In this document: in pieces, positions 7,739 through 15,819 of the stretch
How positions within the stretch are numbered: the stretch's first letter is position 1
Layout: each line of letters begins with the position of its first letter
Assembly: GCA_036278875.1 (NCBI GenBank)
Contig: DASUKF010000015.1
Span: forward strand, 1-52,472
Source: JANWLD01 sp036278875
Lineage (GTDB): Bacteria > Patescibacteriota > Saccharimonadia > Saccharimonadales > 2-12-FULL-41-12
DNA: 52,472 nucleotides
Direction of reading: 5' to 3'
The notes under the pieces: generated by a model
Told to the model about the DNA's origin: nothing
The model's database searches: none
Seen by the model: the letters and a program-made list of their open reading frames with translations, nothing else
Made by a program: the position numbers and the translations under genes

Positions 7739-8365
7739 ATGAAAATTACGAGGTACGAGCAAAGCTGTATGCTTTTGGAGCTGGACGGGACGCGGATATT
7801 GATAGATCCGGGAGCCAGGCCTTTCGCCGAAAACCGCAGCGTAGAAGATTTAGGTGATATCAATGCCATATTCTTTACCCATGAGCATGCAGACCATTTC
7901 GACAAAGATATAGCCGAGAAATATTCATCTCAGATGCCGGTCTATGTAAATGAAAGCACTTCAAAGCAGATGGCCGGTTCGCCGAAGATAATCAAGGATG
8001 GCGATACTGTTTCTGTAGGCGGTTTTCAGGTTCAGGCCAGGGAACTGCCGCATTGCCTTATGCCTGACGGGAGCGAAGGCCCCCAAAATACCGGATATCT
8101 GGTGAATAATGAATTCTTTCACCCGGGAGACGGTATAGAACTACCTGGACTCAAGGTAAAATATCTGGCTCTGCCGATTATAGGCCCGGATGTTTCGCCC
8201 AAGGACGCATTCATGTTCGTGCGCGATACGGGGGCAGAAAAAGCGATAGCTATACACTACGACGTGTTCGGCGTAAATGCGGAAATTTACAAAGGTTTCT
8301 CAAAAAGATATAACCAGCCGTTTGAAATCCTCACGCTCACAGTAGGCGAATCAACCGAACTTTAG
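7739..8365 (+). CDS. Metallo-beta-lactamase-fold metal-dependent hydrolase
   Basis: A 208-aa protein of the UlaG/UPF0173-like branch of the MBL fold. It starts MKITRYEQSCMLLELDGTRI, has the metal motif FFTHEHADHFDKD (HxHxDH variant) near residues 46-58, and a later metal ligand region EFFHPGD. The enzyme class acts on phosphodiesters, lactones or thioesters; the substrate is not readable. The start was chosen from the leaderless promoter and the family start. The stop abuts the def start with no gap. Confidence 0.8.
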   Translation: MKITRYEQSCMLLELDGTRILIDPGARPFAENRSVEDLGDINAIFFTHEHADHFDKDIAEKYSSQMPVYVNESTSKQMAGSPKIIKDGDTVSVGGFQVQARELPHCLMPDGSEGPQNTGYLVNNEFFHPGDGIELPGLKVKYLALPIIGPDVSPKDAFMFVRDTGAEKAIAIHYDVFGVNAEIYKGFSKRYNQPFEILTLTVGESTEL

Positions 8366-8917
8366 ATGAAAATAGCCGAGTTCGGGAACACTATTCTCCG
8401 GCAAAAAGCCAGGAAGCTGACGGTCGCTGAAATCAAATCGCCAAAAACCCGGAAAATTATAAAAGAGATGCAACAATTCCTGATTTCCAAAAAAATGGGC
8501 GTCGGTCTGGCCGCGCCGCAAGTTGGTGAAGATATGGCTTTGGCGGTCATTTCCATACGGCCGAAGAAGAACAGAGAGGAAGCCGAAGAGTTCGACCTGG
8601 TAATTATAAACCCGGAAATTACTGAAGTTCACGGACGCAGAAAACAGGAATGGGAGGGCTGTATTAGCGGCGGCGCATTAAAAAGCGGTTTGTTCGCAAA
8701 AGTGCCGCGCTATAAGAAGGTCAAGCTGAAGTACCGGGATGAGAAAGGCAAGCTTCATCATAAAACCTTCGAGGGTTTACCGGCGCATGTCATCCAGCAT
8801 GAAGTAGACCATCTGGAAGGGATACTTTTCGTAGATAAAGTGAAAGATACAAAAACCTTCATAACTTACGGCGAATACATGAAGCTGGCTAAAGCGTTAA
8901 AAGAAAAATCTATTTAG
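8366..8917 (+). CDS. def: Peptide deformylase
   Basis: A 183-aa enzyme removing the N-formyl group from nascent proteins. All three family motifs are present: GVGLAAPQ (motif I, near residue 46), EGCISGG (motif II with the metal cysteine, near 93) and HEVDHLEG (motif III, near 137). The end of motif II (ISGG) differs slightly from the common LS. It starts immediately after the MBL stop, so it is likely cotranscribed. It overlaps the convergent pyrB end by 8 nt. Confidence 0.92.
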   Translation: MKIAEFGNTILRQKARKLTVAEIKSPKTRKIIKEMQQFLISKKMGVGLAAPQVGEDMALAVISIRPKKNREEAEEFDLVIINPEITEVHGRRKQEWEGCISGGALKSGLFAKVPRYKKVKLKYRDEKGKLHHKTFEGLPAHVIQHEVDHLEGILFVDKVKDTKTFITYGEYMKLAKALKEKSI

Positions 8918-9842
8918 AGGCTATCATGTCCAGCAGCGCCATGCGTATCAGCAGGCCGTTGCCGGCTTGTTCGAAATACTTCGCCCGGGGGTCATTATCA
9001 ACGTCGGTCGTAATCTCATGTATTCGGGGCAGTGGGTGGAGTATTATAGCTTTTTCAGGCAATTTTGAAACATTATCTTTTGTAAGGGTAAATTTGTCGT
9101 AATCTATAGAATCGGCATTCTTTATACGCTCTTTCTGCAGCCTGGTCCAATACACAACATCGGTTTCCGGGAATACTTTATTCAAGTCGTCTATCTCGTC
9201 AAATGTGGTTCCTGACTTCTTTAAAAGCTTCTTTATATCATCGCCTATCTGAAGTTCGGGTATGGATATAAAGTTGATATGATTGCCGGGGTAGAGAGCA
9301 AGCAGGCGGCAGAGCGAACGTATGGTACGCCCGTATTTGAGGTCGCCTCCAGCAGTAATCCTTAGATTATCGAGCCTTCCGAAGTGTTTTCTGATGCTGT
9401 ATGCATCCAACAGAGCCTGTGTGGGGTGCTCTCCCGCGCCGTCTCCGGCATTGATTATCGGAACCTTGCTGACAGACGCCGCTTTTTCGGCTGCCCCTGT
9501 ATCGGTGTGGCGGATAATTATGGCGCTCAGATGGTAATTGTTCAAAACATTTATCGTATCTTCAAGAGTTTCGCCCTTGGCCGCCGATGAGAAGCCGGCG
9601 GCATTCTCGGTAGAAACTACTCCCATACCCAGTTTCAAGGCCGCCGTTTCAAAACTCAGCCGCGTCCTGGTCGAAGGTTCGTAAAAAAGCGTGCACACCT
9701 GTTTGGCCAGGTGTTTTTTAGCTAATTTTGCGGTCGAGGATTCGTCTTTTAGCAGGTTTTCTATCTTTTCAGCCCGGGAAAAAATCTTTTCAAGGGTTGC
9801 TATGTCGAACTGGTCTACGGACAGTACATTGGAAATACCCAT
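8910..9842 (-). CDS. pyrB: Aspartate carbamoyltransferase catalytic chain
   Basis: A 310-aa enzyme joining carbamoyl phosphate and aspartate in pyrimidine synthesis. The carbamoyl-phosphate loop FYEPSTRTRLSFETA (near residue 55), the HPTQALLDAYSI motif (near 140) and HPLPRIHEI (near 268) are all intact. Full family length. No pyrI, carAB or pyrC lies nearby, so this is an orphan gene here; the rest of the pathway may be elsewhere or absent. Confidence 0.93.
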   Translation of the reverse strand: MGISNVLSVDQFDIATLEKIFSRAEKIENLLKDESSTAKLAKKHLAKQVCTLFYEPSTRTRLSFETAALKLGMGVVSTENAAGFSSAAKGETLEDTINVLNNYHLSAIIIRHTDTGAAEKAASVSKVPIINAGDGAGEHPTQALLDAYSIRKHFGRLDNLRITAGGDLKYGRTIRSLCRLLALYPGNHINFISIPELQIGDDIKKLLKKSGTTFDEIDDLNKVFPETDVVYWTRLQKERIKNADSIDYDKFTLTKDNVSKLPEKAIILHPLPRIHEITTDVDNDPRAKYFEQAGNGLLIRMALLDMIASK

Positions 9843-9893
9843 ATCTGAAGAGATATTCTAAAGCCTTATAGATGATAAAATCAAGCTCTCATC

Positions 9894-9902
9894 TGTTATA
9901 CT
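9894..9902 (+). promoter_or_regulatory. Extended -10 for the GH1 gene
   Basis: TGTTATACT with the hexamer at 9897-9902. The expected start of transcription near 9909 leaves a leader of about 20 nt without an SD. Confidence 0.45.
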
Positions 9903-9928
9903 ATTATTGAACTTAAGCCTAAATAAAA

Positions 9929-11197
9929 ATGAAAGAAGAAAAAAACGCCGAAATTTTCCCCAAACATTTTTTCTGGGGCGCCAGCATTTCAGCACACCAG
10001 GTAGAGGGGCGTAACCATAACCAATGGACGGTATGGGAGCTGGAAAATGCGTCCAGCCTGGCGCAGACGGCGCATATACGCCTGGGCTGGCTACCTAGTT
10101 GGGATAGATTCAAAGACCAGGCCGAAGAGCCTTCCAATTACGTATCGGGCCTGGGGGTAGACCATTACAACAGATACAAAGAAGACTTTGAACTCTTAAA
10201 AAAGCTCAATCTGAACGCTTTCAGATTTACTATTGAATGGTCCCGCATAGAGCCCGAAGAGGGCAAGTGGGACAAAGAGGCCATAGATTATTACAGGAAC
10301 TATATAAAAGAGCTCAGAAGGCAAAAGATAGAGCCGTTTCTCAACATCTGGCACTGGACCTTGCCGGTATGGTTCGCTGATATCGGTGGTTTTGAGAAAA
10401 AATCCAACCTGGAATATTTCTACCGGTTCGTTGAAAAAATATGCAAATCAGGCCTGCTGGATGATATAGAATACGTGCTAACGATAAATGAACCCAGCAA
10501 TTATGCCAGCTTCGGTTATCTGCTGGGCGAATGGCCGCCGCAGTATAGGAACCCTTGGAAATTCACCAAGGTCTACTGGAACATGACCCGGGTCCATAAA
10601 CGTACTTATAAGATAATCAAGAGCCATAGGCCCTCTATGCAGGTGGGATTGGCGATGATACTTGCCAATATACAGGCCAAGCACCCTCATAACATACTGG
10701 ACGAGGCGTCTACCAAGATAATGCGCTATGTCTGGAACTGGTGGTTCTTGAAAAGAGTTAAGAGAAAAACGGATTTTATAGGAGTGAATTATTATTTCAG
10801 CGATTATTACACGGGCCTTGGGAAAAGAGAGAACCCGAAGGTGCCGATAAGCGACTTGGGCTGGTATGCCGAGCCCGAGGGTTTATACCCCATATTGCTC
10901 CGCACCTGGGCCAAGTTCAAAAAACCTTTGTTCGTATCCGAAAGCGGTATTGCCGACAAAGACGACGAGCTGCGCAGATGGTGGATACAGGAAAATCTCG
11001 TAGCGATGGAAAGAGCTCTTAGCGAAGGTGTCGACCTGCGCGGCTATTTCCATTGGAGCCTTCTAGACAATTTCGAATGGGCGTACGGCTGGTGGCCTGA
11101 ATTCGGACTTATCCATGTAGACAGGAAGAATGGCATGAAGCGTATAGTCCGGCCCAGTGCCAAGTGGTTCGCCGAGTGGATTCGCAAGCTGGGCTGA
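9929..11197 (+). CDS. Glycoside hydrolase family 1 (beta-glycosidase)
   Basis: A 422-aa GH1 enzyme with a complete (beta/alpha)8 barrel. The N-terminal FFWGASISAHQVEG motif is present. The acid/base glutamate lies in LTINEPSN (around residue 187) and the nucleophile in LFVSESGIAD (around residue 338), a variant of the usual ITENG. The closing barrel motif is FHWSLLDNFEWAYGW. There is no signal peptide, so it is cytosolic. Possible substrates are beta-glucosides or 6-phospho-glucosides; no PTS genes or dedicated sugar transporter are adjacent. Confidence 0.9.
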   Translation: MKEEKNAEIFPKHFFWGASISAHQVEGRNHNQWTVWELENASSLAQTAHIRLGWLPSWDRFKDQAEEPSNYVSGLGVDHYNRYKEDFELLKKLNLNAFRFTIEWSRIEPEEGKWDKEAIDYYRNYIKELRRQKIEPFLNIWHWTLPVWFADIGGFEKKSNLEYFYRFVEKICKSGLLDDIEYVLTINEPSNYASFGYLLGEWPPQYRNPWKFTKVYWNMTRVHKRTYKIIKSHRPSMQVGLAMILANIQAKHPHNILDEASTKIMRYVWNWWFLKRVKRKTDFIGVNYYFSDYYTGLGKRENPKVPISDLGWYAEPEGLYPILLRTWAKFKKPLFVSESGIADKDDELRRWWIQENLVAMERALSEGVDLRGYFHWSLLDNFEWAYGWWPEFGLIHVDRKNGMKRIVRPSAKWFAEWIRKLG

Positions 11198-11301
11198 GAC
11201 CATATGTGGTGTAAAATAATAACAAGTGCACGGGCTTTGAGCACAAATGGTTAAAAAATGTACTCAATGGATTAATATGGGGTAGATAAGCAGTAATTAT
11301 T

Positions 11302-11847
11302 ATGAAAAACATACCTAGTAAGCTACCGGACAGACTGGTTGAAGAAGGACTTGAGATAGTAGTTTCTAAAGCCAAGGACGTACCCGAAGAGTACATTGTG
11401 CAGATAATAACCAAGTCCCGGCAGCCTCATGTCATGAAGTTTGAAGGTCATGAGGATGCGGAAGGCCGGTTCAAGAATATAGATGCCTACAGAAAATGGG
11501 CCGAGAAAGAAAGGATAGTGTACCTGCTAATAAGAAAAAGGAATAAGGTCGAAGTAGATGTCGGCGGTATAGTATGGTTCGGAAGACGCGAAAACAAACT
11601 TATCGACCCCCGTTATGACCTAACATTCGGCATACGCCTGTACGAAGGCTGTGTCGGGAAAGGCCTGGCCGTACCGTTCATGAAAGCGACCCATGACGAC
11701 CTTAAAAGATTTTACCCGAACCGGGCTATCTGGCTTGATTTTGCCGAAGATAACATAGCCGCCAGAAAGGCTTACAGCAAGTTCGGTTACATTGATTTGA
11801 CCGAAGCGGACGGCAGAGTGGTCATGGGGTATCATATAGGCGCATGA
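11302..11847 (+). CDS. GNAT-family N-acetyltransferase
   Basis: A 181-aa protein with a C-terminal GNAT fold. The acetyl-CoA loop is RLYEGCVGKGLAVPFM (near residues 112-127), followed by the motif B region AEDNIAARKAYSKFGYID typical of acetyltransferases acting on amines. The first 50 residues form a less typical alpha/beta region. The substrate is unknown. Its stop overlaps the start of the YvcK-like gene by 4 nt, implying coupled translation. Confidence 0.8.
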   Translation: MKNIPSKLPDRLVEEGLEIVVSKAKDVPEEYIVQIITKSRQPHVMKFEGHEDAEGRFKNIDAYRKWAEKERIVYLLIRKRNKVEVDVGGIVWFGRRENKLIDPRYDLTFGIRLYEGCVGKGLAVPFMKATHDDLKRFYPNRAIWLDFAEDNIAARKAYSKFGYIDLTEADGRVVMGYHIGA

Positions 11848-12815
11848 TGGATAAAGATAAAAAAATAGTGGTAATTGGCGGCGGTCACGGTACAAGCGTG
11901 GTTCTTAAATCCTTGTCGGATTCCGTCGCAGAATTGACCGGCGTGCTGTCCATGGCCGATGACGGAGGTTCGACCGGCAGACTCAGAAACGACCTCGGGG
12001 TATCGGCGGTAGGCGATATAAGACAATGCCTTACGACGCTTTCCGCCAGGCCGGAAATAGCGGAACTATTCTCCTACAGGTTTGATAGCGGCGGGTTGAA
12101 AGGCCATAGTCTGGGCAACCTTATTCTGGCTGCCGAAGAACTGCAAGAAAACGATTTGGAGAAAGGCATAAACAAAGCCAGAAAGATACTAGGGGTCAAA
12201 GCTGACATAATACCTTCGACTAATGATAAATGCGGGCTGATCCTGGAGCTGGCAGGAGAAAAAACGGCCGGGGTTTATAAGATAGCTAACGTTGACTTCA
12301 AAGACAGCAAACCGAACCTTTCGCTCCAGCCTGTGGCAAAGCTTTCCGAATCTGCCCGCGCAGCTATAAATGAAGCGGATTTCATCCTTATAGCGCCGGG
12401 GAATTTCTACTGCTCGATCATACCGGCCTTGCTGGTGGAAGGCATGACGGAGGCTATAAACGCAACACAAGCCAAAGTAATATTCATATCCAATTTGGTA
12501 AACAGGCGGGGGCATACAGGGGGCTTCAGAGCCACGGATTATATAGACGAAACCCGCCGAATCGCCGGAGAACTCAAACCGGACGCTCTCATATACAACA
12601 CGGCTAAGATAGCCGAAGATTGCTTGCGGGAAGGCGAGGAACCGGTCGGCCAGCCCGATAAAAAAACCGATTATCTCCTGATAGCAGCCGATATATCAGA
12701 CACCGAAAAGGTAGCCGCTCCGGGCAACGATGAAATTGCCGCAGTCAGATCCCTGGTCAGGCATAATGGACGGAAATTAGCCGAAGTTCTTGAACAGGCT
12801 ATGGAGAATCTCTGA
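11844..12815 (+). CDS. YvcK/CofD-like protein (gluconeogenesis factor family)
   Basis: A 323-aa protein of the UPF0052/YvcK branch of the CofD fold. It has an N-terminal nucleotide-binding motif VVIGGGHGTSVVLKSL, then SMADDGGSTGRLR and GDIRQCL. YvcK proteins bind UDP-sugars and influence cell-wall and central-carbon balance in Gram-positives; CofD itself makes a coenzyme F420 precursor. No other F420 gene is seen, so YvcK is preferred. It is coupled to the flanking GNAT gene (4 nt) and HAD gene (1 nt). Confidence 0.85.
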   Translation: MMDKDKKIVVIGGGHGTSVVLKSLSDSVAELTGVLSMADDGGSTGRLRNDLGVSAVGDIRQCLTTLSARPEIAELFSYRFDSGGLKGHSLGNLILAAEELQENDLEKGINKARKILGVKADIIPSTNDKCGLILELAGEKTAGVYKIANVDFKDSKPNLSLQPVAKLSESARAAINEADFILIAPGNFYCSIIPALLVEGMTEAINATQAKVIFISNLVNRRGHTGGFRATDYIDETRRIAGELKPDALIYNTAKIAEDCLREGEEPVGQPDKKTDYLLIAADISDTEKVAAPGNDEIAAVRSLVRHNGRKLAEVLEQAMENL

Positions 12816-13459
12816 TGGCGGATGACACACTGTATATATTGGATCTTGACAGGACTCTTCTGGACGTTGACATGGCTATGTCTATTGCAGAAGAAGCTTG
12901 CCATAACCTGGGAGTCGATTTCAGCAAGATAAAAGAAGACCAGCAGAGATCATTCGCCCGCGCCGTGCCATACAGCCCGCTAGCTACCCTAGAAGATATG
13001 GGCGATGGCGTATTAGAACGTTTCAAACAGGAATTTTTGAAGCTTGCCGGCCCGGCCCGGCTGGTTTTTCCCGATGCTAAAAGGTATCTGGACAAGCTGG
13101 AACATGCAGGCAAGCAGTACATGATACTTACTTATGCCCGAGATGCACGCTGGCAGGAGCTCAAAATGCAAGGAGCGGGGCTTGATAATATACCGCACAT
13201 AATTATATTTCACCCCAAGAAAAGCCATGACATAGACAGCTGGCGTAGCAAGGACGGCTTGTTCAATGTACCCTTAGACACAATAAGTCCGGCGAGTGAG
13301 GTGGTATTCGTGGACGATCGCTTGCGTGTATTTGACGGTATACCGAAGAATTGCAAAGGATATTATCTGAAACGGAGTGATTGGCAGGATGACCTATCAG
13401 ATATAGGGAAAGATATAACCCAGATAGCCAGCTTTGATGAATTAATTGACAAATTGTAA
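12815..13459 (+). CDS. HAD-superfamily hydrolase
   Basis: A 214-aa protein with HAD motif I ILDLDRTLLD (residues 6-15, DxDxT), a threonine-containing motif II MILTYARD near residue 104 and motif IV VVFVDDRLRVFDG near residue 164. This is probably a phosphatase of small molecules. The end of a GNAT-yvcK-HAD operon; the next gene on the strand is mraZ after a regulatory gap. Confidence 0.82.
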   Translation: MADDTLYILDLDRTLLDVDMAMSIAEEACHNLGVDFSKIKEDQQRSFARAVPYSPLATLEDMGDGVLERFKQEFLKLAGPARLVFPDAKRYLDKLEHAGKQYMILTYARDARWQELKMQGAGLDNIPHIIIFHPKKSHDIDSWRSKDGLFNVPLDTISPASEVVFVDDRLRVFDGIPKNCKGYYLKRSDWQDDLSDIGKDITQIASFDELIDKL

Positions 13460-13560
13460 ATAAACTTCACTAGTGTGGTTTAAAACTGTTACACACCATA
13501 TATAGTGCATTTTTTACTCCTGTGGAAAACTATGGGTATTTTATCTATGAAAACAGTCAA

Positions 13561-13622
13561 AAACTCTTGTATGTGGGATGAAGTGGGTAGTAAACTCTTG
13601 TTAGTGGGTAATCGTAGGTAAT
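13561..13622 (+). promoter_or_regulatory. Duplicated MraZ operator (two 31-bp tandem copies)
   Basis: Two 31-bp units (13561-13591 and 13592-13622) share AAACTCTTGT followed by paired G-rich pentamers. Unit 1 has GTGGG at 13573 and 13583; unit 2 has GTGGG at 13604 and GTAGG at 13614. The 10-bp repeat phase matches known MraZ boxes, which are TGGG direct repeats 10 bp apart. It lies about 100 bp upstream of mraZ, as expected for autoregulation of the dcw operon. Confidence 0.75.
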
Positions 13623-13646
13623 CAAAACAATTATCCTAACGAACAG

Positions 13647-13673
13647 CCCAGTCCTTTAAAAACAAGGCTGGGG
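13647..13673 (+). promoter_or_regulatory. Stem-loop in the mraZ leader
   Basis: CCCAG-t-CCTT pairs with AAGG-CTGGG around a 7-nt A-rich loop. No U-tract follows, so it is not a plain terminator. It may shape the mraZ leader, or be part of an attenuator. Confidence 0.45.
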
Positions 13674-13710
13674 CAAAAATAAAAACCACTAACGTAACTA
13701 AATAACTTCT

Positions 13711-14100
13711 ATGGCCACAGTAGACTACTTTGAGAGGAAACTAGATGACAAGCGCCGGCTGACCATTCCGCCGGAACTCAGGCATCAGTTTGCTACCGGA
13801 GCAGTAGTGACCCGAGGTTTCGGCAGATACTTGCATCTATATCCCAAGGAAGTTTGGGATAAAAGGGTAGAACCGATGTTAGACGGCGACATTCTTGACG
13901 AGAAGATAGCCGATCTGAACGTACGGTTCCGTACGGGCAAGGTAGATGTCGAACCGGACCAGAAGCAGGGCCGGATAACGCTGGAACAGCATCTGCTGGA
14001 TTACAGCGGTATAAATCGGGAAATAGTCGCTGTCGGAGTAGGTCAATACTGGCGCCTGATGTCGCCGGAAGAAGCCGACAAGGCCGTAGCCAAGGGATAG
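13711..14100 (+). CDS. mraZ: Transcriptional regulator MraZ
   Basis: A 129-aa protein with two SpoVT/AbrB-like swapped-hairpin repeats: DDKRRLTIPPELRHQF near residues 12-27, and a second repeat around DQKQGRITLEQHLLDYSGI. MraZ binds TGGG repeats upstream of its own gene and represses the division/wall cluster; such repeats are present upstream in two copies. It is slightly shorter than E. coli MraZ (152 aa). No SD is seen before the ATG. It heads the dcw cluster, but 328 bp separate it from rsmH. Confidence 0.92.
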   Translation: MATVDYFERKLDDKRRLTIPPELRHQFATGAVVTRGFGRYLHLYPKEVWDKRVEPMLDGDILDEKIADLNVRFRTGKVDVEPDQKQGRITLEQHLLDYSGINREIVAVGVGQYWRLMSPEEADKAVAKG

Positions 14101-14428
14101 TACCTTAACAAATAATAGTAACAACAAACTTTCCAAAGTTTGAGGTCAGCTATTCGGCAGTCAGTAAGTGGAACTCTAGGGTAACCACTTTAAAAACCCT
14201 CGCTCTTTCTATTTAAACACCTCCCAAAACTCCACCTCACACATAAGTCTCTCAAAGAATCACGGTTTGTAAGAGCAACTCATGATAAACACGAGAAGTT
14301 TATCTGCTGTTACATCAATAGCCGCGTTTCAAACAAAAACAAAAACAACCCAAAAACAAAAAGCTGACTGCTGAATAGGTGACCTTTATACAAAAACAAA
14401 AATAAAAATAAAAACAAATAGGATCACC
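14101..14428 (+). other. Non-coding leader between mraZ and rsmH with inverted repeats and A-rich tracts
   Basis: No ORF is supported here. It contains a perfect inverted repeat CAAACTTTCCAAAGTTTG (14125-14142) just after mraZ, and a second stem GATAAAC/GTTTATC (14284-14290 with 14298-14304). Runs of CAAAAA-type repeats occupy about 14330-14361 and 14391-14419, next to the rsmH start. The stems lack a U-tract. The region may uncouple rsmH expression from mraZ. Confidence 0.5.
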
Positions 14429-15307
14429 ATGAACGAACAAAAACATGTCCCGGTGCTGGCTGGTGAAGTGATTCGCTGCCTGAAACCTAAGCCGGGGGAC
14501 CGGTATCTTGACCTGACCGCGGGCCGCGGCGGACACGCCCGTATGGTGCTGGACAAGATAGGACCCGAAGGCTCGGCGACTTTGGTCGACAGGGATGAAG
14601 AAGCTATAAAAGCTCTCAGGGATATCTTTGCCGACGACAACCGCGTGGAGATAATCCATAGCGATTTTCTCTCAGCAAGCAAAAGTCTGCTGAAAGAGGG
14701 AAAAAGCTACGACATCGTTTTTGCAGATTTGGGCGTATCGTCCCCGCACCTTGACAATCCGGACCGAGGTTTTTCCTTCACCCGTAACGGGCCGCTGGAT
14801 ATGCGTATGGACAGGTCATCCGGCCTTACGGCCGAAACCATAGTCAATGAATACGACGCAGATGAGCTGGCTAAGATACTTAAAGAGTATGGCGAGGTAA
14901 GGAATGCCAAAAAGGTAGCTGCTCGTCTAATAGATAATAGACCGTATAAGACTACCGCCGAGCTGGCGAAAAAAATTGTTCAGTTTCAGTCAGGCAAGAG
15001 CCGAAAACATCCTGCTACAGCCGTATTCCAAGCTGTCAGGATAGCTGTAAACGATGAACTGAATCTACTGGAAAAAAGCTTGGATCTATGGATGGCACTA
15101 CTTTCCCGTATGGGCAGGATAGGGGTCATATCGTTCCATAGTCTGGAAGACAGGCTGGTAAAGCGTGCCTTCAAAGATTATGGAGGAAACCGGTATGACG
15201 CCACACTGCGCATCTTGACCAAAAAGGCGGTCAAGCCGGGCAGAGATGAAGTTGTTTTTAATCCGCGCAGCCGGAGCGCTAAGTTCCGGGCGGCGCAGCG
15301 AAAATAA
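14429..15307 (+). CDS. rsmH: 16S rRNA (cytosine1402-N4)-methyltransferase
   Basis: A 292-aa SAM-dependent methyltransferase modifying C1402 in the ribosomal decoding centre. It begins HVPVLAGEVIRCLKPKPGD, has the SAM loop LDLTAGRGGHA (near residues 27-37), FADLGVSSPHLD (near 100) and the C-terminal ISFHSLEDRLVKRAF signature. Full length. It occupies its usual second place in the dcw cluster. The weak SD AGGA lies a few bases before the ATG, after a long A-rich leader. Confidence 0.96.
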   Translation: MNEQKHVPVLAGEVIRCLKPKPGDRYLDLTAGRGGHARMVLDKIGPEGSATLVDRDEEAIKALRDIFADDNRVEIIHSDFLSASKSLLKEGKSYDIVFADLGVSSPHLDNPDRGFSFTRNGPLDMRMDRSSGLTAETIVNEYDADELAKILKEYGEVRNAKKVAARLIDNRPYKTTAELAKKIVQFQSGKSRKHPATAVFQAVRIAVNDELNLLEKSLDLWMALLSRMGRIGVISFHSLEDRLVKRAFKDYGGNRYDATLRILTKKAVKPGRDEVVFNPRSRSAKFRAAQRK

Positions 15308-15328
15308 AAACAAAAAGAAAGGGAGTCT

Positions 15329-15388
15329 ATGCCTATCCAGGTAAAAAGTACCTCCCGCGCCTATAAAGTACACGTACGCGTACTATAA
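15329..15388 (+). CDS. Putative 19-aa leader peptide between rsmH and ftsL
   Basis: An ATG at 15329 with a clear SD (AAAGGGAG) opens a 19-codon frame, MPIQVKSTSRAYKVHVRVL, ending at TAA 15386-15388. It is basic and valine-rich, and a strong GC hairpin follows 12 nt later. It is too short for homology. It could be a leader peptide controlling ftsL and the division genes, or a chance ORF. Confidence 0.4.
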   Translation: MPIQVKSTSRAYKVHVRVL

Positions 15389-15400
15389 CGGCGGACTTTC

Positions 15401-15420
15401 GGGCGGGCGACAGCCCGCCC
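15401..15420 (+). promoter_or_regulatory. Strong GC hairpin upstream of ftsL
   Basis: GGGCGGGC pairs with GCCCGCCC around the tetraloop GACA (8 bp, all GC). What follows is A-rich, not U-rich, so it is not a canonical terminator on this strand. It lies between a 19-codon ORF and the ftsL SD. Confidence 0.6.
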
Positions 15421-15458
15421 GGGAGGGAAACAAAAACAAAAACAAAAAGGAGAATTTA

Positions 15459-15803
15459 ATGACATACTCAAGCTCTATAAGTATGGGCAGAAGGCGTTTC
15501 GCCAGGCGTCATCAGAACGTCGTGAGTATGGCCGAGCAGGCTAAGACCATAGGGCCGGTGAGCAACAGTATCGTATTGGTACTTCTCAGCTGTCTGCTAG
15601 GGCTTCTGTATCTGACGCAGGTAACAAAAACGAATGCGACCGGATATCAGATAAACCAGCTCAAGGAGCAGTATTCGCAGTTGCAGAAGGACCATGACGA
15701 ACTGGAACTTTCAGCAGCCCGACTGCAGTCCATGGACCGGGTGGCCAAAAGTCCGGTTGCCAAGAATCTGGTATCGGTAGCTCCTACGGCCACTGTCCAA
15801 TAG
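15459..15803 (+). CDS. ftsL: FtsL/DivIC-like septum formation protein
   Basis: A 114-aa bitopic protein: about 33 cytosolic, positively charged residues (MGRRRFARRHQ), one transmembrane helix (SIVLVLLSCLLGLLYL, near 38-53), then an extracytosolic coiled coil (YQINQLKEQYSQLQKDHDEL). Sequence conservation is low in this family, so the call rests on topology, length and position between rsmH and ftsI. FtsL bridges FtsQ/FtsB and the FtsWI synthase at the septum. A good SD (AAAGGAG) precedes the ATG. Confidence 0.8.
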   Translation: MTYSSSISMGRRRFARRHQNVVSMAEQAKTIGPVSNSIVLVLLSCLLGLLYLTQVTKTNATGYQINQLKEQYSQLQKDHDELELSAARLQSMDRVAKSPVAKNLVSVAPTATVQ

Positions 15804-15819
15804 ACAAGGAGGCAGGCCA

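Noticed and set aside
11247..11286. Mini-ORF before the GNAT gene
   Set aside because: ATG at 11247 encodes 12 codons but has no nearby -10 and does not overlap the GNAT start.
14330..14419. CRISPR array
   Set aside because: The CAAAAA repeats are low-complexity, without equal unique spacers or any cas gene.
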